Program-made: the position numbers and the translations under genes
Assembly (NCBI RefSeq): GCF_000236705.1
Contig: NC_016599.1
Location: 186,001 to 250,000, forward strand
Length of the DNA: 64,000 nt
Reading direction: 5' to 3'
DNA from: Owenweeksia hongkongensis DSM 17368
Lineage (GTDB): Bacteria > Bacteroidota > Bacteroidia > Flavobacteriales > Schleiferiaceae
Notes under the pieces: model-generated
Seen by the model: the letters and a program-made list of their open reading frames with translations, nothing else
The model's database searches: none
What the model was told of the DNA's origin: nothing
In this document: one piece after another, positions 1 to 8,540 of the stretch
Position numbering within the stretch: the first letter of the stretch is position 1
Layout: each line of letters starts with the position of its first letter

Positions 1-441
1 TAGACTTTCCAAAGGGTGATGTCTGTTTCCAGTGGTTATGTCTACATTATGATCGGTATGATGCACCAAGTGCACCATCCAGAGTGGTTTGATTTTATGC
101 TCTGTGTAATGAGCCAGGTAGGCGCCAAAGAAATCAAGAAGCATTACGCCAAGAATCACATAAAGCCATAGCGGCATTTCAGGCAACCAGTTTATTATTC
201 CAAAGTTATTGTCGCGCACCCAGTCTGCTGACATCAGCAATAGAAAGGCTAAGGCAAAATTGATAACTATAGTAGTAAGGGTAAAAAAGATATTTGGAAC
301 TGCGTGCTTCCATTTGTGGTATTTAAACCTAAAGAGTGGGAGAGCCCCTTCAAGTATCCAAAAGAGGGTAATACCTCCAACCAAAATCAAACTGCGGTGC
401 AGCGAGGGGATGGTTTCAAAATAAGTGAGAATAGCTTCCAT
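1..441 (-). CDS. Sterol desaturase / fatty acid hydroxylase family protein (partial, C-terminus off window)
   Basis: The first 147 codons of a membrane di-iron hydroxylase are visible; the frame runs open through the left edge. The start is the ATG at 441. Hydrophobic segments lie at about residues 17-30, 48-66 and 84-100. They are followed by the histidine clusters of the superfamily: HYTEH, then HLVHHTDH, then NRHHP. These His residues bind the two irons in the family, so the enzyme is probably an integral membrane oxygenase acting on a lipid, sterol or carotenoid. The substrate cannot be told from this half. It is followed on the same strand, after 55 bases read in reverse, by the quinone oxidoreductase gene upstream of it. 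Confidence is high for the family and low for the substrate. Confidence 0.85.
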   Translation of the reverse strand, partial: MEAILTYFETIPSLHRSLILVGGITLFWILEGALPLFRFKYHKWKHAVPNIFFTLTTIVINFALAFLLLMSADWVRDNNFGIINWLPEMPLWLYVILGVMLLDFFGAYLAHYTEHKIKPLWMVHLVHHTDHNVDITTGNRHHPLESL

Positions 442-496
442 AGCCTAAATATACAAATGTGACGCACTGTATACAAAGCTTTAAATACGAGGGATG

Positions 497-1510
497 CTAT
501 TTTATAAGAATCACATTTTTGCCTTTGCTTCGGCCGCTTTGTTGCATTTCAAAAGCTTCAACAACTTGGTCAAAAGAGTAGGTGTGATTGATGACAGTTT
601 TTATATAGCCTGTTTCCAATGCTTTTTTGAGCTTGGTAAGCCTTTCCATATTGGGCTCATTTAGTATAAACTTGTAGCTGGCATCATACTTTTTACAAAG
701 CTTTTTGATGGGGCGCAATTGTAGTTTCATAAACCATTTAAAAAGCCAGTTGAGTCCATATTGCTCGGCTGTTTCTTCATCTAGCCTTCGTCCGGCAATA
801 CTCACCACGCGCCCTCCAGGGCTCAAAAGTGGAAAAGCATCGGTGGTAAAATCCCCGCCAAGGGTATCATACACCACATCCAGCTGAGGTACTTCTTTGC
901 GATAGTCCTCTTTTTTGTAGTCGATTACTTTTGCGCCAAGCTCCTCTACCCAATCCACATTGCTAGTGCTCGTGGTGGTGAATACTTCTGCGCCAAGCTG
1001 CCGGGCATACTGTATGGCAAAACTCCCAATTCCGCCCGAACCTGCGTGTATCAATATTTTTTCTCCCGCTTTTAAGTTCACCACTTCCATGCAACTTATG
1101 GTGGTGAGGCCTACCATCGCAAAACCAGCAGCTTCTGCATAACTTAAGTTTTTAGGTTTTTGCGTTACCACGTCTGCCTTTACGGTAACAAACTCAGCCA
1201 ACACCCCGGGACTATCGGTAGGAGTGGTGCAAAAAACTTCATCACCCACTTTTAGGTGCTTCACGTTTTTGCCAACTTCTGCAACCACACCACTACAGTC
1301 AAAGGCCAATCCGGCAGGCATTTTCTGTTTGTAAAATAATTTGAGCTGCCCTTCCGCAATTTTGTAATCCACAGGATTGAGCGCTGCGGCATGGCATTCT
1401 ATCAACACTTCATCATCGGCAGGAGTGGGCTTGTCCACCTCCAATATTTCCATGCCGGCCTTAAAATCTTTGCCGTACTTGATGAGTTTCCACGCTTTCA
1501 TTTTGCTCAT
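497..1510 (-). CDS. NAD(P)-dependent zinc-less alcohol dehydrogenase / quinone oxidoreductase (MDR superfamily)
   Basis: This 337-residue protein is a medium-chain dehydrogenase/reductase. An N-terminal GroES-like domain (about 1-125) contains ALNPVDYKIAEG, and a Rossmann domain carries the nucleotide-binding loop HAGSGGIGSFA at about 155-165. The catalytic and structural zinc cysteine sets of true alcohol dehydrogenases are not evident, which points to a quinone-oxidoreductase-like (QOR) reductase of quinones or enones. It should be cytosolic, as there is no signal peptide. Its ATG overlaps the TGA of the upstream hydrolase gene by four bases (ATGA), so the two are probably translationally coupled even though their functions look unrelated. 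The physiological substrate is unknown. Confidence 0.88.
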   Translation of the reverse strand: MSKMKAWKLIKYGKDFKAGMEILEVDKPTPADDEVLIECHAAALNPVDYKIAEGQLKLFYKQKMPAGLAFDCSGVVAEVGKNVKHLKVGDEVFCTTPTDSPGVLAEFVTVKADVVTQKPKNLSYAEAAGFAMVGLTTISCMEVVNLKAGEKILIHAGSGGIGSFAIQYARQLGAEVFTTTSTSNVDWVEELGAKVIDYKKEDYRKEVPQLDVVYDTLGGDFTTDAFPLLSPGGRVVSIAGRRLDEETAEQYGLNWLFKWFMKLQLRPIKKLCKKYDASYKFILNEPNMERLTKLKKALETGYIKTVINHTYSFDQVVEAFEMQQSGRSKGKNVILIK

Positions 1511-2769
1511 TCTTTTACAAAAGTTTGTGAATACAAATCTCCATATTTTGTGATAAACTGTACGGAATAAGTGCCTTTCGGCAAAGAAGAAATGTCAATG
1601 GAATTGGGTATGTCATCTATATAGGTCAATATCGTTTTGCCTTGAATATCTACCACCTTTATCTGTGTAATATCCCATTTGTCAAGATTCTCAAGATTGA
1701 GCATATCATGAGCAGGGTTGGGATAAATCAAGTTTGGTTTTTGGGCAGAAAGTTCATTTAAGCCAATTGTGCAGGGAAAAATAGTTATGGTTGTATCATG
1801 AGTTTGACCACATTGACTAACTAATAGAGTTACATCATAAGCTCCACCAGCAGAATAAGTATGTACGATATTCATACCATTAGTAGTAACGCCATCACCA
1901 GTATCCCATGAGTAAGAACTGTCATTAAGACTACATGTAGGATCAAAACTGACTGTGCATCCTTGTATAAAATAAGTAAAACAAGCCACAGGCTTAAACT
2001 TTCCAACATTCCAATTGAGCAAACTGTCATAAACAATGAGCTTGGCAGCAGCTCTGATGTTTTGGGCTACAGTAGCATTTAAAGTTGCATCATGCGTGAT
2101 AAGGCTTGGGTCTTTTTGAAAGATAATAGCGTAAAAAGTACATGCCGCAGCATACGAACCAGCTAATGAGGGATGGGACTCATCCGGAGCGTACAAATTG
2201 ATACTTGGGTAGTTGGCTCTAATGTATTTCCACACATCACCTACAGGGGAAAGGAAGGCATCATTGTCATTTGCCATTTTCCGGTAGCTAAAAGCCAAAG
2301 CACTGTCCATTCCTTCGTAAGTACAAAGCCATGGCGCAACAGCGCAGTTTCCAGCATCACCATTTTTGCGTCCCCAGGTTCTGTAAAATATTGGTCGGGT
2401 GCAGCTATTGTTTGCTCGCATAGTATCACAAAGAATTTCAGCATAAGGATAAACGGATTGCTGCACTTGAGCTTGCCCAAAAGATGGCTCCTGACTTTGC
2501 GCTTGCAACACCACATGATCCCAAGGTTGTGAAAATATCTTTTGAATAGCAGTGGCGTTAGTAGCATGTTGCTGCATCTGTGCACCACCAGGAGTATGCG
2601 AATCAAACAAAAGCGTATCGCCCACAGAAAGCGCCACATCTTTGGTTAGCTGCGGTAAGTTATTTACACCGGTGTAGCTGTTGCCAATAAATAGCACAGA
2701 CTTAGTTTGTGCTTGAAGGGCAAGGGAAAAGAAGAAGGTAAGTAGGAGTAGCGTGGGCTTGAGAGTCAT
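1507..2769 (-). CDS. Secreted SGNH/GDSL-type hydrolase with PKD domain and T9SS sorting domain
   Basis: The 420-residue protein begins with a signal peptide (about 1-20, ending LALQA-Q). An SGNH-hydrolase domain follows: the nucleophile block FIGNSYTG has Ser31, and the last block DESHPS has Asp196 and His199 as the likely rest of the triad. A PKD-like domain spans about 255-335 (SWDTGDG, HTYSAGGAYDVTL). The C-terminus is a type A T9SS sorting domain (IYPNPAHDML near 350, then KGTYSVQF). The enzyme is therefore expected to be exported by the type IX system and anchored or released at the cell surface, where it would cleave an ester, for example on a polysaccharide. The substrate is not predictable. 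The 3' end overlaps the oxidoreductase start. Confidence 0.82.
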   Translation of the reverse strand: MTLKPTLLLLTFFFSLALQAQTKSVLFIGNSYTGVNNLPQLTKDVALSVGDTLLFDSHTPGGAQMQQHATNATAIQKIFSQPWDHVVLQAQSQEPSFGQAQVQQSVYPYAEILCDTMRANNSCTRPIFYRTWGRKNGDAGNCAVAPWLCTYEGMDSALAFSYRKMANDNDAFLSPVGDVWKYIRANYPSINLYAPDESHPSLAGSYAAACTFYAIIFQKDPSLITHDATLNATVAQNIRAAAKLIVYDSLLNWNVGKFKPVACFTYFIQGCTVSFDPTCSLNDSSYSWDTGDGVTTNGMNIVHTYSAGGAYDVTLLVSQCGQTHDTTITIFPCTIGLNELSAQKPNLIYPNPAHDMLNLENLDKWDITQIKVVDIQGKTILTYIDDIPNSIDISSLPKGTYSVQFITKYGDLYSQTFVKE

Positions 2770-2811
2770 AGGGTTATGAGATTAGTTAATGAGATTAAAT
2801 ACAGTAATATT

Positions 2812-3429
2812 TTATTCTTGCTGATTTTTACAATTCCTAGTTACAGTCAATTCGGTTAATGTGTCATTCTCAAATTTGTAGATGGCAGAAAAGTTTCCAA
2901 AGTCACATAAGTAATCAAAACCTTCCTTCTCAATGCACAGGCCGTTATTTACTTGTCCAAATTTTACGATCTTATTTTTTGTTAATCCAACTTTAAGGGA
3001 ATCCCATACTGAAATGACATCAGATATTAAGTGTATTTTCCAAATGGTTTGGGTTGTGTCATCTGATCTCCAACTTGTCATTTTGCCATTTATATGAACT
3101 GTAATGGTCCCTCCAACAGGGCTACCTGAGTTATAAGAAGAATTCTCATCAATTAGGTAGTATATACCAAAGAGGTCATTTTCTAAACTGTCGCAAAGTT
3201 CATTTTGCTTTCCATAGTGGCCACCTCCTGATGTGAAATTTAAACGATCAATATTAGAGACTTTAAATGGTTCTGAAATTTGGGACCTCAACTTAGTTTG
3301 GATTGTTTCAGAAATGATAGAATCAGGGGTGATTTCTTTCCGTTCTATTTCATGTTTATCCTCAGATTGGTTAAAACAGGAGCTTATGATAAAGTAGGTA
3401 AGTATGAATGTTAGAGCTCTTATCACCAA
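2812..3429 (-). CDS. Hypothetical lipoprotein
   Basis: A 205-residue protein with a lipoprotein signal: a hydrophobic N-terminus ending in the lipobox IISSC (Cys18). The mature part is polar, with a central beta-rich stretch (GSPVGGTITVHINGK, TTQTIWKIHLISD). I recognise no family. It should sit in the outer membrane or the periplasmic face of the envelope. It lies alone between the SGNH hydrolase and a 216-base intergenic stretch that holds a palindromic repeat. It is real by its length, its signal peptide and normal codon use. Function unknown. Confidence 0.7.
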   Translation of the reverse strand: MVIRALTFILTYFIISSCFNQSEDKHEIERKEITPDSIISETIQTKLRSQISEPFKVSNIDRLNFTSGGGHYGKQNELCDSLENDLFGIYYLIDENSSYNSGSPVGGTITVHINGKMTSWRSDDTTQTIWKIHLISDVISVWDSLKVGLTKNKIVKFGQVNNGLCIEKEGFDYLCDFGNFSAIYKFENDTLTELTVTRNCKNQQE

Positions 3430-3527
3430 GAATAAAGTTTATTTTAATGTAAATATAACCCTCTAATTTGTAACATCTTTTAGCATTTAGTTTAAGCTAC
3501 TCCAGACAAGAGTAGTATGCTTTAAAA

Positions 3528-3592
3528 CATTTCGACTCCGCTCAATGTGACTAACCATATCCAGTTTGTCACTTCGAGCGGAGTCGAGAAGT
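3528..3592. repeat. Imperfect palindromic repeat (TTCGACTCCGCTC type)
   Basis: Two arms, 3528-3552 and 3568-3592, pair almost completely around a 15-base loop. The left core is TTTCGACTCCGCTC and the right core is GAGCGGAGTCGAGAA. Such long GC-rich palindromes in intergenic DNA recur in many Bacteroidota genomes as I remember them. There is no U-run, so it is not a standard terminator. It is the only notable content of the gap between the hypothetical lipoprotein and the desaturase gene (3430-3645). Confidence 0.7.
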
Positions 3593-3645
3593 ACGGGCAG
3601 TTGAGGCTTTTTAAAGTGCCTCAATATTTTATATAAAAAAGGTTT

Positions 3646-4638
3646 CTATCCCTTTACCAAAGCAGGATTTACCCACTTAAACTTATAAGACTCTTCTGGT
3701 AAAACCATTCGCTTTCCAATTCTTTCAAGCCTTGCTGGGAGGTTCATCACAAAGTCGCGGGCACGCTCACCATCATCATTCAGTCCACTTACATTTGGAA
3801 TATCCCAACGCTTTAATAGACGTTGAAGAATATCTACATAATCCTGTGCTGTGTATACTCCCAAGCGCTGAGCGGTATTTGAAAATTCTTCAAAGGCAGT
3901 TCCAATTTTGTTACCTGATTCACGCAAGTAGTGTGCTGGCATCAAAATCTTGTGCTTCATCATATCTCTAAAAGCAATCATCATTTCGCTAGGGTCGAGT
4001 ACAAAAATCTCCTTTACAAATTCGCTATAAGCGGTAAAGTGGCGCATCTCATCACCGGCAATCATTTTACACATTTTGGCCAATCCTTTATTAGAATAAT
4101 CTTTTGCCAAAATAGAAACACGGTTGTGCGAAATGTTGGTAGCCAATTCCTGGAAACTGGTGTACACAAAGTTTTTATAAGGATCTTGCTGCGTACCAAT
4201 GTCGATACCGTCATTAAGTAAGTGCTGCGTGGTGCGCTCCACTTCTTTCATATCTACACGGCCAGATAGATAGAGGTATTTGCTCAAAGTATCACCATGG
4301 CGGTTTTCTTCACCCGTCCAGTGACGAATCCATTTGCTCCAGCCATTTCCTTCGTGCTGGCTTATTCCATCTACCTCCATCAACCATGATTCATATGTAG
4401 GAAGGGCTTCTTCGGTAATGGTGTCACCTACCAGTACTACCCAAAAATCATAAGGAAGTTCCTTAGCCAATTCACGAAGTTCCTTTACTTCTTCAAAGAA
4501 GTTTTCGTCCTGTGAATTAGGTAAAAGATCCGTTGGCTGCCAGGTTTTTTCTACAGGCACCAGAAAGCGATCAACAAACATGTCAATCTTTTTTTCCAGC
4601 AACTGCATTACTTCCAGTCTTACATTATGTAGTGCCAT
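3646..4638 (-). CDS. Acyl-ACP desaturase (ferritin-like di-iron enzyme)
   Basis: The 330-residue protein belongs to the soluble stearoyl-ACP desaturase family. The two di-iron motifs are present: EENRH at about 110-114 and DEMRH at about 196-200, each supplying Glu and His ligands in the four-helix bundle. These enzymes insert a cis double bond into acyl chains carried on acyl carrier protein, using O2 and ferredoxin. The length is close to that of other bacterial members. The gene follows the plsC-like gene by 17 bases on the same strand, so an operon linking unsaturated acyl-chain production with phospholipid acylation is likely. The position of the double bond cannot be predicted. Confidence 0.93.
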   Translation of the reverse strand: MALHNVRLEVMQLLEKKIDMFVDRFLVPVEKTWQPTDLLPNSQDENFFEEVKELRELAKELPYDFWVVLVGDTITEEALPTYESWLMEVDGISQHEGNGWSKWIRHWTGEENRHGDTLSKYLYLSGRVDMKEVERTTQHLLNDGIDIGTQQDPYKNFVYTSFQELATNISHNRVSILAKDYSNKGLAKMCKMIAGDEMRHFTAYSEFVKEIFVLDPSEMMIAFRDMMKHKILMPAHYLRESGNKIGTAFEEFSNTAQRLGVYTAQDYVDILQRLLKRWDIPNVSGLNDDGERARDFVMNLPARLERIGKRMVLPEESYKFKWVNPALVKG

Positions 4639-4655
4639 AAATTCTATTTTTCGTA

Positions 4656-5387
4656 TTAAATAATGTCTTTATTTATCCTCTGCTCAATTTCTACAAGCAG
4701 TTCATCTTCGGGTATGGTGCCTAATTCAATGGGCTCTTGAACCGTCAAACTTAAGTTTATTCCTGCATTTACAGGAAATGAACCGTATTTAAGCAACTTC
4801 CACGAGTTATTGATAGTAACTGGTACTACCCACGCTTCAGGAATATTTTTAAATAATATTTTTAGTCCTGTTGTACTAAAGGGCTTTAAATCACCGGTTT
4901 TACTTCGTGTTCCTTCCGGAAAAATAACAGCGGAACGCTTGTGCTTAGCAATGTACTTTGAGAACTCGGTAAGAGCGGGTATTGACTGCCTTGGGTTTTG
5001 TCTGTCAATAAGCACTGATCCTCCATTTCTTAAATTGAAGGATACACTTGGCCATCCTTTTCCCAATTCTACTTTTGAGATAAATTTGGGGTGATACTTT
5101 CGCATAAACCAGCTGATTGCGATAATGTCAAACATACTTTGATGATTAGACACTATTATCAGCGGTTTATCATTTGGTAAATCTTGCGTGTTGTGATAGC
5201 TGCATCTGTTCCCTATTACATACAAGCAAGACATAAGAGAAAGGTTCAATAAATCCACCGAAATCTTATGCGCCTTGTATCCACCAACTTTGAGGCAAAG
5301 CCACTGTAGTGGGTGGAATAAAAACATAATACCGATAAAGCAGGCATAAAATATAACCGACAGCGGGTAAAGTAAAATCTTCTTCAT
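4656..5387 (-). CDS. plsC: 1-acyl-sn-glycerol-3-phosphate acyltransferase (PlsC-like)
   Basis: This 243-residue membrane-associated acyltransferase carries block I NHQSMFD (His82, Asp87: the HX4D catalytic pair) and block III FPEGTR at about 156-161. An N-terminal hydrophobic segment (about 5-35) should anchor it in the inner membrane. The family transfers an acyl chain to lysophosphatidic acid to make phosphatidic acid. It is the first gene of a probable two-gene operon with the acyl-ACP desaturase. Other lyso-lipid acyltransferases share these motifs, so the exact acceptor is inferred. Confidence 0.88.
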   Translation of the reverse strand: MKKILLYPLSVIFYACFIGIMFLFHPLQWLCLKVGGYKAHKISVDLLNLSLMSCLYVIGNRCSYHNTQDLPNDKPLIIVSNHQSMFDIIAISWFMRKYHPKFISKVELGKGWPSVSFNLRNGGSVLIDRQNPRQSIPALTEFSKYIAKHKRSAVIFPEGTRSKTGDLKPFSTTGLKILFKNIPEAWVVPVTINNSWKLLKYGSFPVNAGINLSLTVQEPIELGTIPEDELLVEIEQRINKDII

Positions 5388-5516
5388 CCTTTATCAAAGC
5401 AAGCGATTATATCACACAACCGCACCAATAGTTCAAGGTTGCAAAGGTCAGGCTTAATTTTATTTTAACAATGATTAATGTCAGTTGGATTTTAAAGAAT
5501 GGAATGCATGCATATA

Positions 5517-5545
5517 AAAAATCCCCACTCATAGGTGGGGATTTT
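5517..5545 (-). terminator. Intrinsic terminator downstream of the T9SS gene
   Basis: ATCCCCAC (5521-5528) pairs with GTGGGGAT (5535-5542) around the loop TCATAG, extended by A/T pairs. Read on the minus strand the stem is followed by a run of T, as in a Rho-independent terminator. It sits just after the minus-strand gene ending near 5560-5576. Confidence 0.85.
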
Positions 5546-5575
5546 ACGCAATGGATGTTTATTGCTTCAAGAGTT

Positions 5576-6898
5576 TCATTGCTTGCTCCATTTGCCATTG
5601 TACATTTCATCAGCATGCTGAATCCAAATAGTATAAATTCCTGCTGCTAATTTACTAAAGTCACGCTGAATGGAGGCAGGCGTGTCCAGATGGAGTGCTT
5701 CTTGATGTACAGTCGCACCCACAGCATTACTTACACGAATTGTATAATCGCCACTAAGGTCTAAATCAAAGCTTATCATACCATTGCTGGGATTTGGGTA
5801 AAGAGAAATATCTCTCGGTTTGGAAGCTTCATTCAGGCCAACGGAGGAAGTACCTGTTACCCAAAAATCTATCAAATTGCCGTTGGTGGCTGTCGGAGAA
5901 ACATACTCGTTTCTAAATGCGCTTGTACCTGTCCACGAATGGTATCGTGTACCGGAATAAAGTACGGTACTTATCGCGGTACTATTGTTTGTCAAATTAT
6001 GCGATTCTAAAAAGTATGGAATATTATCAGCCGAAGTTCGGGAGGTAAGGTAAAGCCAGGACATGTTATTTACATCACCACGTCCACCTGAGCGATAATA
6101 TACTTGCGTGTTAGGGTCAAATGTTTGTCCAGGAAGAAAAGAGCAATGGACACCCATCTTATGCCCAGCTGCAACTTGAATAGGGGATGGCGGTACAATT
6201 TTTATATAATTGGCATTTGTATCTGAGGCTGTCAGGGCATATTTAATGATCATTTTATTTGGTGCATCAATCGAGCCTTGATTACCTGGCACCGTGCTGC
6301 CTGTATAGCGTGGAGGAAGTACTTCTACTCTTTTACCCAGTCCATAATATGTACCTGGACCATATCCAATTCCTAAACGCCAGGTAGCATTATCACTGGT
6401 GTCGCCAGTAAATACTGCAAGTTTCAATGTATCGCCCGTATAACCAGATATTGACGATGAGGTGCGGTATCGCACACCCACATAAATGGTGTCAACTTGA
6501 TAGGGGTCATGAGGTGAAAGGTACTCTTGCCCAGTGGTAGGAAAACCTGATGAGGTGGGATCAAATACTTGACCAAACCCGTGAGTTTGCATTTTGCTAG
6601 GAGTGGTGAATACTTGCGTGTAGGAACTGTCCGGAGCGAAAGGCGAATAAACAAGTCTGAGGCTGCTACCAAAGAGGTAGTAGGCTATATCTGAATGACT
6701 CATCCGTTGACTTATGACAGCACCTGCGATAGATTTGTGATTTAAGTTTTGCCTCTGTTTTGAGCTAATCTCTTTATCAAATTCAGTTTGCTCTTTGGGA
6801 GTAAAACTATCGAAATCAATACGGGGATGTTGGGGAAGATTTTGTGCACTTGCGCTAAGGGCCATTAGCACAATACCTGCGAATAAACTAGTTTTCAT
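5576..6898 (-). CDS. Secreted T9SS protein, paralog of its neighbour; 3' end apparently frameshifted
   Basis: The 440-residue protein has a signal peptide (LMALSASAQ) and a beta-rich body of no family I know. It ends in a type A T9SS sorting domain (LYPNPSNGMISFDL, then AAGIYTIWIQ). It aligns along its whole length with the next upstream gene, sharing for example SQRMSHSDIAYYLF, SPFAPDSSY, VGVRYRTSSSISGYTGDTL and the block around GGRGDVNN. The reading frame ends in an odd tail, GKWSKQ. The alternative frame over the same bases reads QMEQAMKLLKQ and stops at 5559; MKLLKQ is the usual kind of T9SS tail. A one-base indel shortly before position 5600 is therefore likely, either in the genome or in the assembly. 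Surface location is inferred from the sorting domain. Confidence 0.82.
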   Translation of the reverse strand: MKTSLFAGIVLMALSASAQNLPQHPRIDFDSFTPKEQTEFDKEISSKQRQNLNHKSIAGAVISQRMSHSDIAYYLFGSSLRLVYSPFAPDSSYTQVFTTPSKMQTHGFGQVFDPTSSGFPTTGQEYLSPHDPYQVDTIYVGVRYRTSSSISGYTGDTLKLAVFTGDTSDNATWRLGIGYGPGTYYGLGKRVEVLPPRYTGSTVPGNQGSIDAPNKMIIKYALTASDTNANYIKIVPPSPIQVAAGHKMGVHCSFLPGQTFDPNTQVYYRSGGRGDVNNMSWLYLTSRTSADNIPYFLESHNLTNNSTAISTVLYSGTRYHSWTGTSAFRNEYVSPTATNGNLIDFWVTGTSSVGLNEASKPRDISLYPNPSNGMISFDLDLSGDYTIRVSNAVGATVHQEALHLDTPASIQRDFSKLAAGIYTIWIQHADEMYNGKWSKQ

Positions 6899-7039
6899 TT
6901 TTATAGATTTAGTTTACGCAGCAAAATTTCAAGGATGCTTAAAATTAAAAAACCATTTCGACTTTTTGAAGTTCTAACCCTTCATTTGGTGAGTTTTATG
7001 ATTTCTTTATGATTTTGGGAACAAGGGATAAACATTAAA

Positions 7040-7070
7040 AAGCCTTCCCTCAAATGATGAAGGAAGGCTT
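7040..7070 (-). terminator. Intrinsic terminator after the second T9SS paralog
   Basis: AAGCCTTCC (7040-7048) and GGAAGGCTT (7062-7070) form a perfect 9-bp stem with a 13-base loop. On the minus strand it is followed by TTTTTAAT. It lies about 30 bases after the stop of the minus-strand gene at 7101. Confidence 0.85.
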
Positions 7071-7100
7071 ATGTATAATAACTAGATATTGTACTTGATA

Positions 7101-8420
7101 TTAGTGTAAGCTCAATTTTAAGGTTTGTTTGCTAGATCCCGATTCAATTGTAACAAGGTAAATTCCTTTTGGTAGATACGAAAAGTCACGAATAAACTCC
7201 TCTGAAGAGTTTACTGCAAGCGCTTCTGTGTGAACTAACTTTCCAGTAAGATCCATCAGCTGTAGGTTATAATCTCCGCCTGTACTAACTTTCAAAGAAA
7301 CCTTACCAGTACTTGGGTTGGGATAAATGCTCAATGGCTCAAATTTATCGTTTTCATCAAGTCCCACTGTAGAAGTTCCAGTAACCCAAAAGTCAATCAG
7401 ATAAGCACGGGTAGCACTTGGGGAAACGTATTCATTTCTGAAAGCATCATTTCCTGTCCAGGCACTATATCGAGTGTTAGAGAAAAGTGTAAAACTAATT
7501 CCCGCACTTGGAGATCCAAGTGTAAGGGGTTCAAGAAAGTAGGAGTTATTATCACTCGTACTAGTATTCTGATATCTCAAATAAGAGATATTGTTTACAT
7601 CACCTCTTCCTCCAGAAACATAGTATTTCTGGGTATTGGGATCGTATGATTGCCCTGGGATAAAAGTATTTAGAATTCCAATTTTATCACCACCAGCAAC
7701 TTGAATCGGTGCAGGCGGAACTACCTTAATATAGTTAACGGCAGTATCGGTTGCCTTAAGCGCGTATTTGATAATCATGAGGTTTGGAGCATCCAGAGAC
7801 CCAGGAGTACCCACTGCAGAATTCCCCGTGTATCTAGGCGGAAGCACATTGATACGTCTGTTTTGCCCAGGATAAGTACCTGCATTGTAGCCAATACCTA
7901 CGCGCCATACATTATTGTCTAGAGTGTCACCCATCACAAGAGCCACTTGCAAAGTATCTCCTGTAAGCCCCGAAACCGAAGATGAAGTTCTATATCTGGC
8001 ACCTACATATATCGTATCAATGGTATACGGATTATTTTGAGTGAAGTAATCTTGTCCCATTACACCAAATCCAACCGATGCAGGGTCAAAAGTTTGACCA
8101 TAGCCATGGGCGGCAATAGCGCTTGGGGATCCAAAATCTTGAAGATAAGTACTATCCGGTGCAAAGGGAGAGAAAACTGCATTAATTACACCTTGAAAAA
8201 GTGTATAAGCCACATCTGCATGGCTCATTCTTTGGCTTACAGGGCCTCCTGCCTTTTTGCTGAGAGCAGCTTTTTCCTTTTTTGTTTCCCACACTTTTTT
8301 GATTTGCTCAAATTCAGCTGGGCTTAGCTTTTCGTACGCTTCCTGCTGTTCAGGAGCTACATTTTGTGCATAGCCATAAAAAGCCAGCATCGACATACAT
8401 AATAGTAATCTTGTTTTCAT
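7101..8420 (-). CDS. Secreted T9SS protein of unknown function (tandem paralog)
   Basis: The 439-residue protein has a signal peptide (MLAFYGYAQ), an acidic/basic linker (about 20-60), a body shared with the downstream paralog, and an intact type A T9SS sorting domain (IYPNPSTGKVSL, PKGIYLVTI, ending KQTLKLSLH). Shared blocks include SQRMSHADVAYTLF, SPFAPDSTY and DNNVWRVGIGYNAGTY. Each gene of the pair has its own terminator, so they may be transcribed separately. I cannot name a domain for the body; a surface adhesin or structural protein is possible. The intact tail here is the reference for the frameshift seen in the paralog. Confidence 0.85.
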   Translation of the reverse strand: MKTRLLLCMSMLAFYGYAQNVAPEQQEAYEKLSPAEFEQIKKVWETKKEKAALSKKAGGPVSQRMSHADVAYTLFQGVINAVFSPFAPDSTYLQDFGSPSAIAAHGYGQTFDPASVGFGVMGQDYFTQNNPYTIDTIYVGARYRTSSSVSGLTGDTLQVALVMGDTLDNNVWRVGIGYNAGTYPGQNRRINVLPPRYTGNSAVGTPGSLDAPNLMIIKYALKATDTAVNYIKVVPPAPIQVAGGDKIGILNTFIPGQSYDPNTQKYYVSGGRGDVNNISYLRYQNTSTSDNNSYFLEPLTLGSPSAGISFTLFSNTRYSAWTGNDAFRNEYVSPSATRAYLIDFWVTGTSTVGLDENDKFEPLSIYPNPSTGKVSLKVSTGGDYNLQLMDLTGKLVHTEALAVNSSEEFIRDFSYLPKGIYLVTIESGSSKQTLKLSLH

Positions 8421-8540
8421 AATTATGAATTAGTTAGTTGTAGCAAAATCCTAAGATTGCACTAAATGTAAAAAACCAATTTGGATTAGAAAAGAAGAAA
8501 TTTGTAGTAGGGCTCTGTAAGCTAGTAAGGTATATGAATA

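Noticed and set aside
5407-5616. A 69-codon minus-strand frame starting MLMKCTMANG
   Set aside because: It is the third frame over the frameshifted end of the T9SS gene and runs across the terminator; it has no protein-like features.
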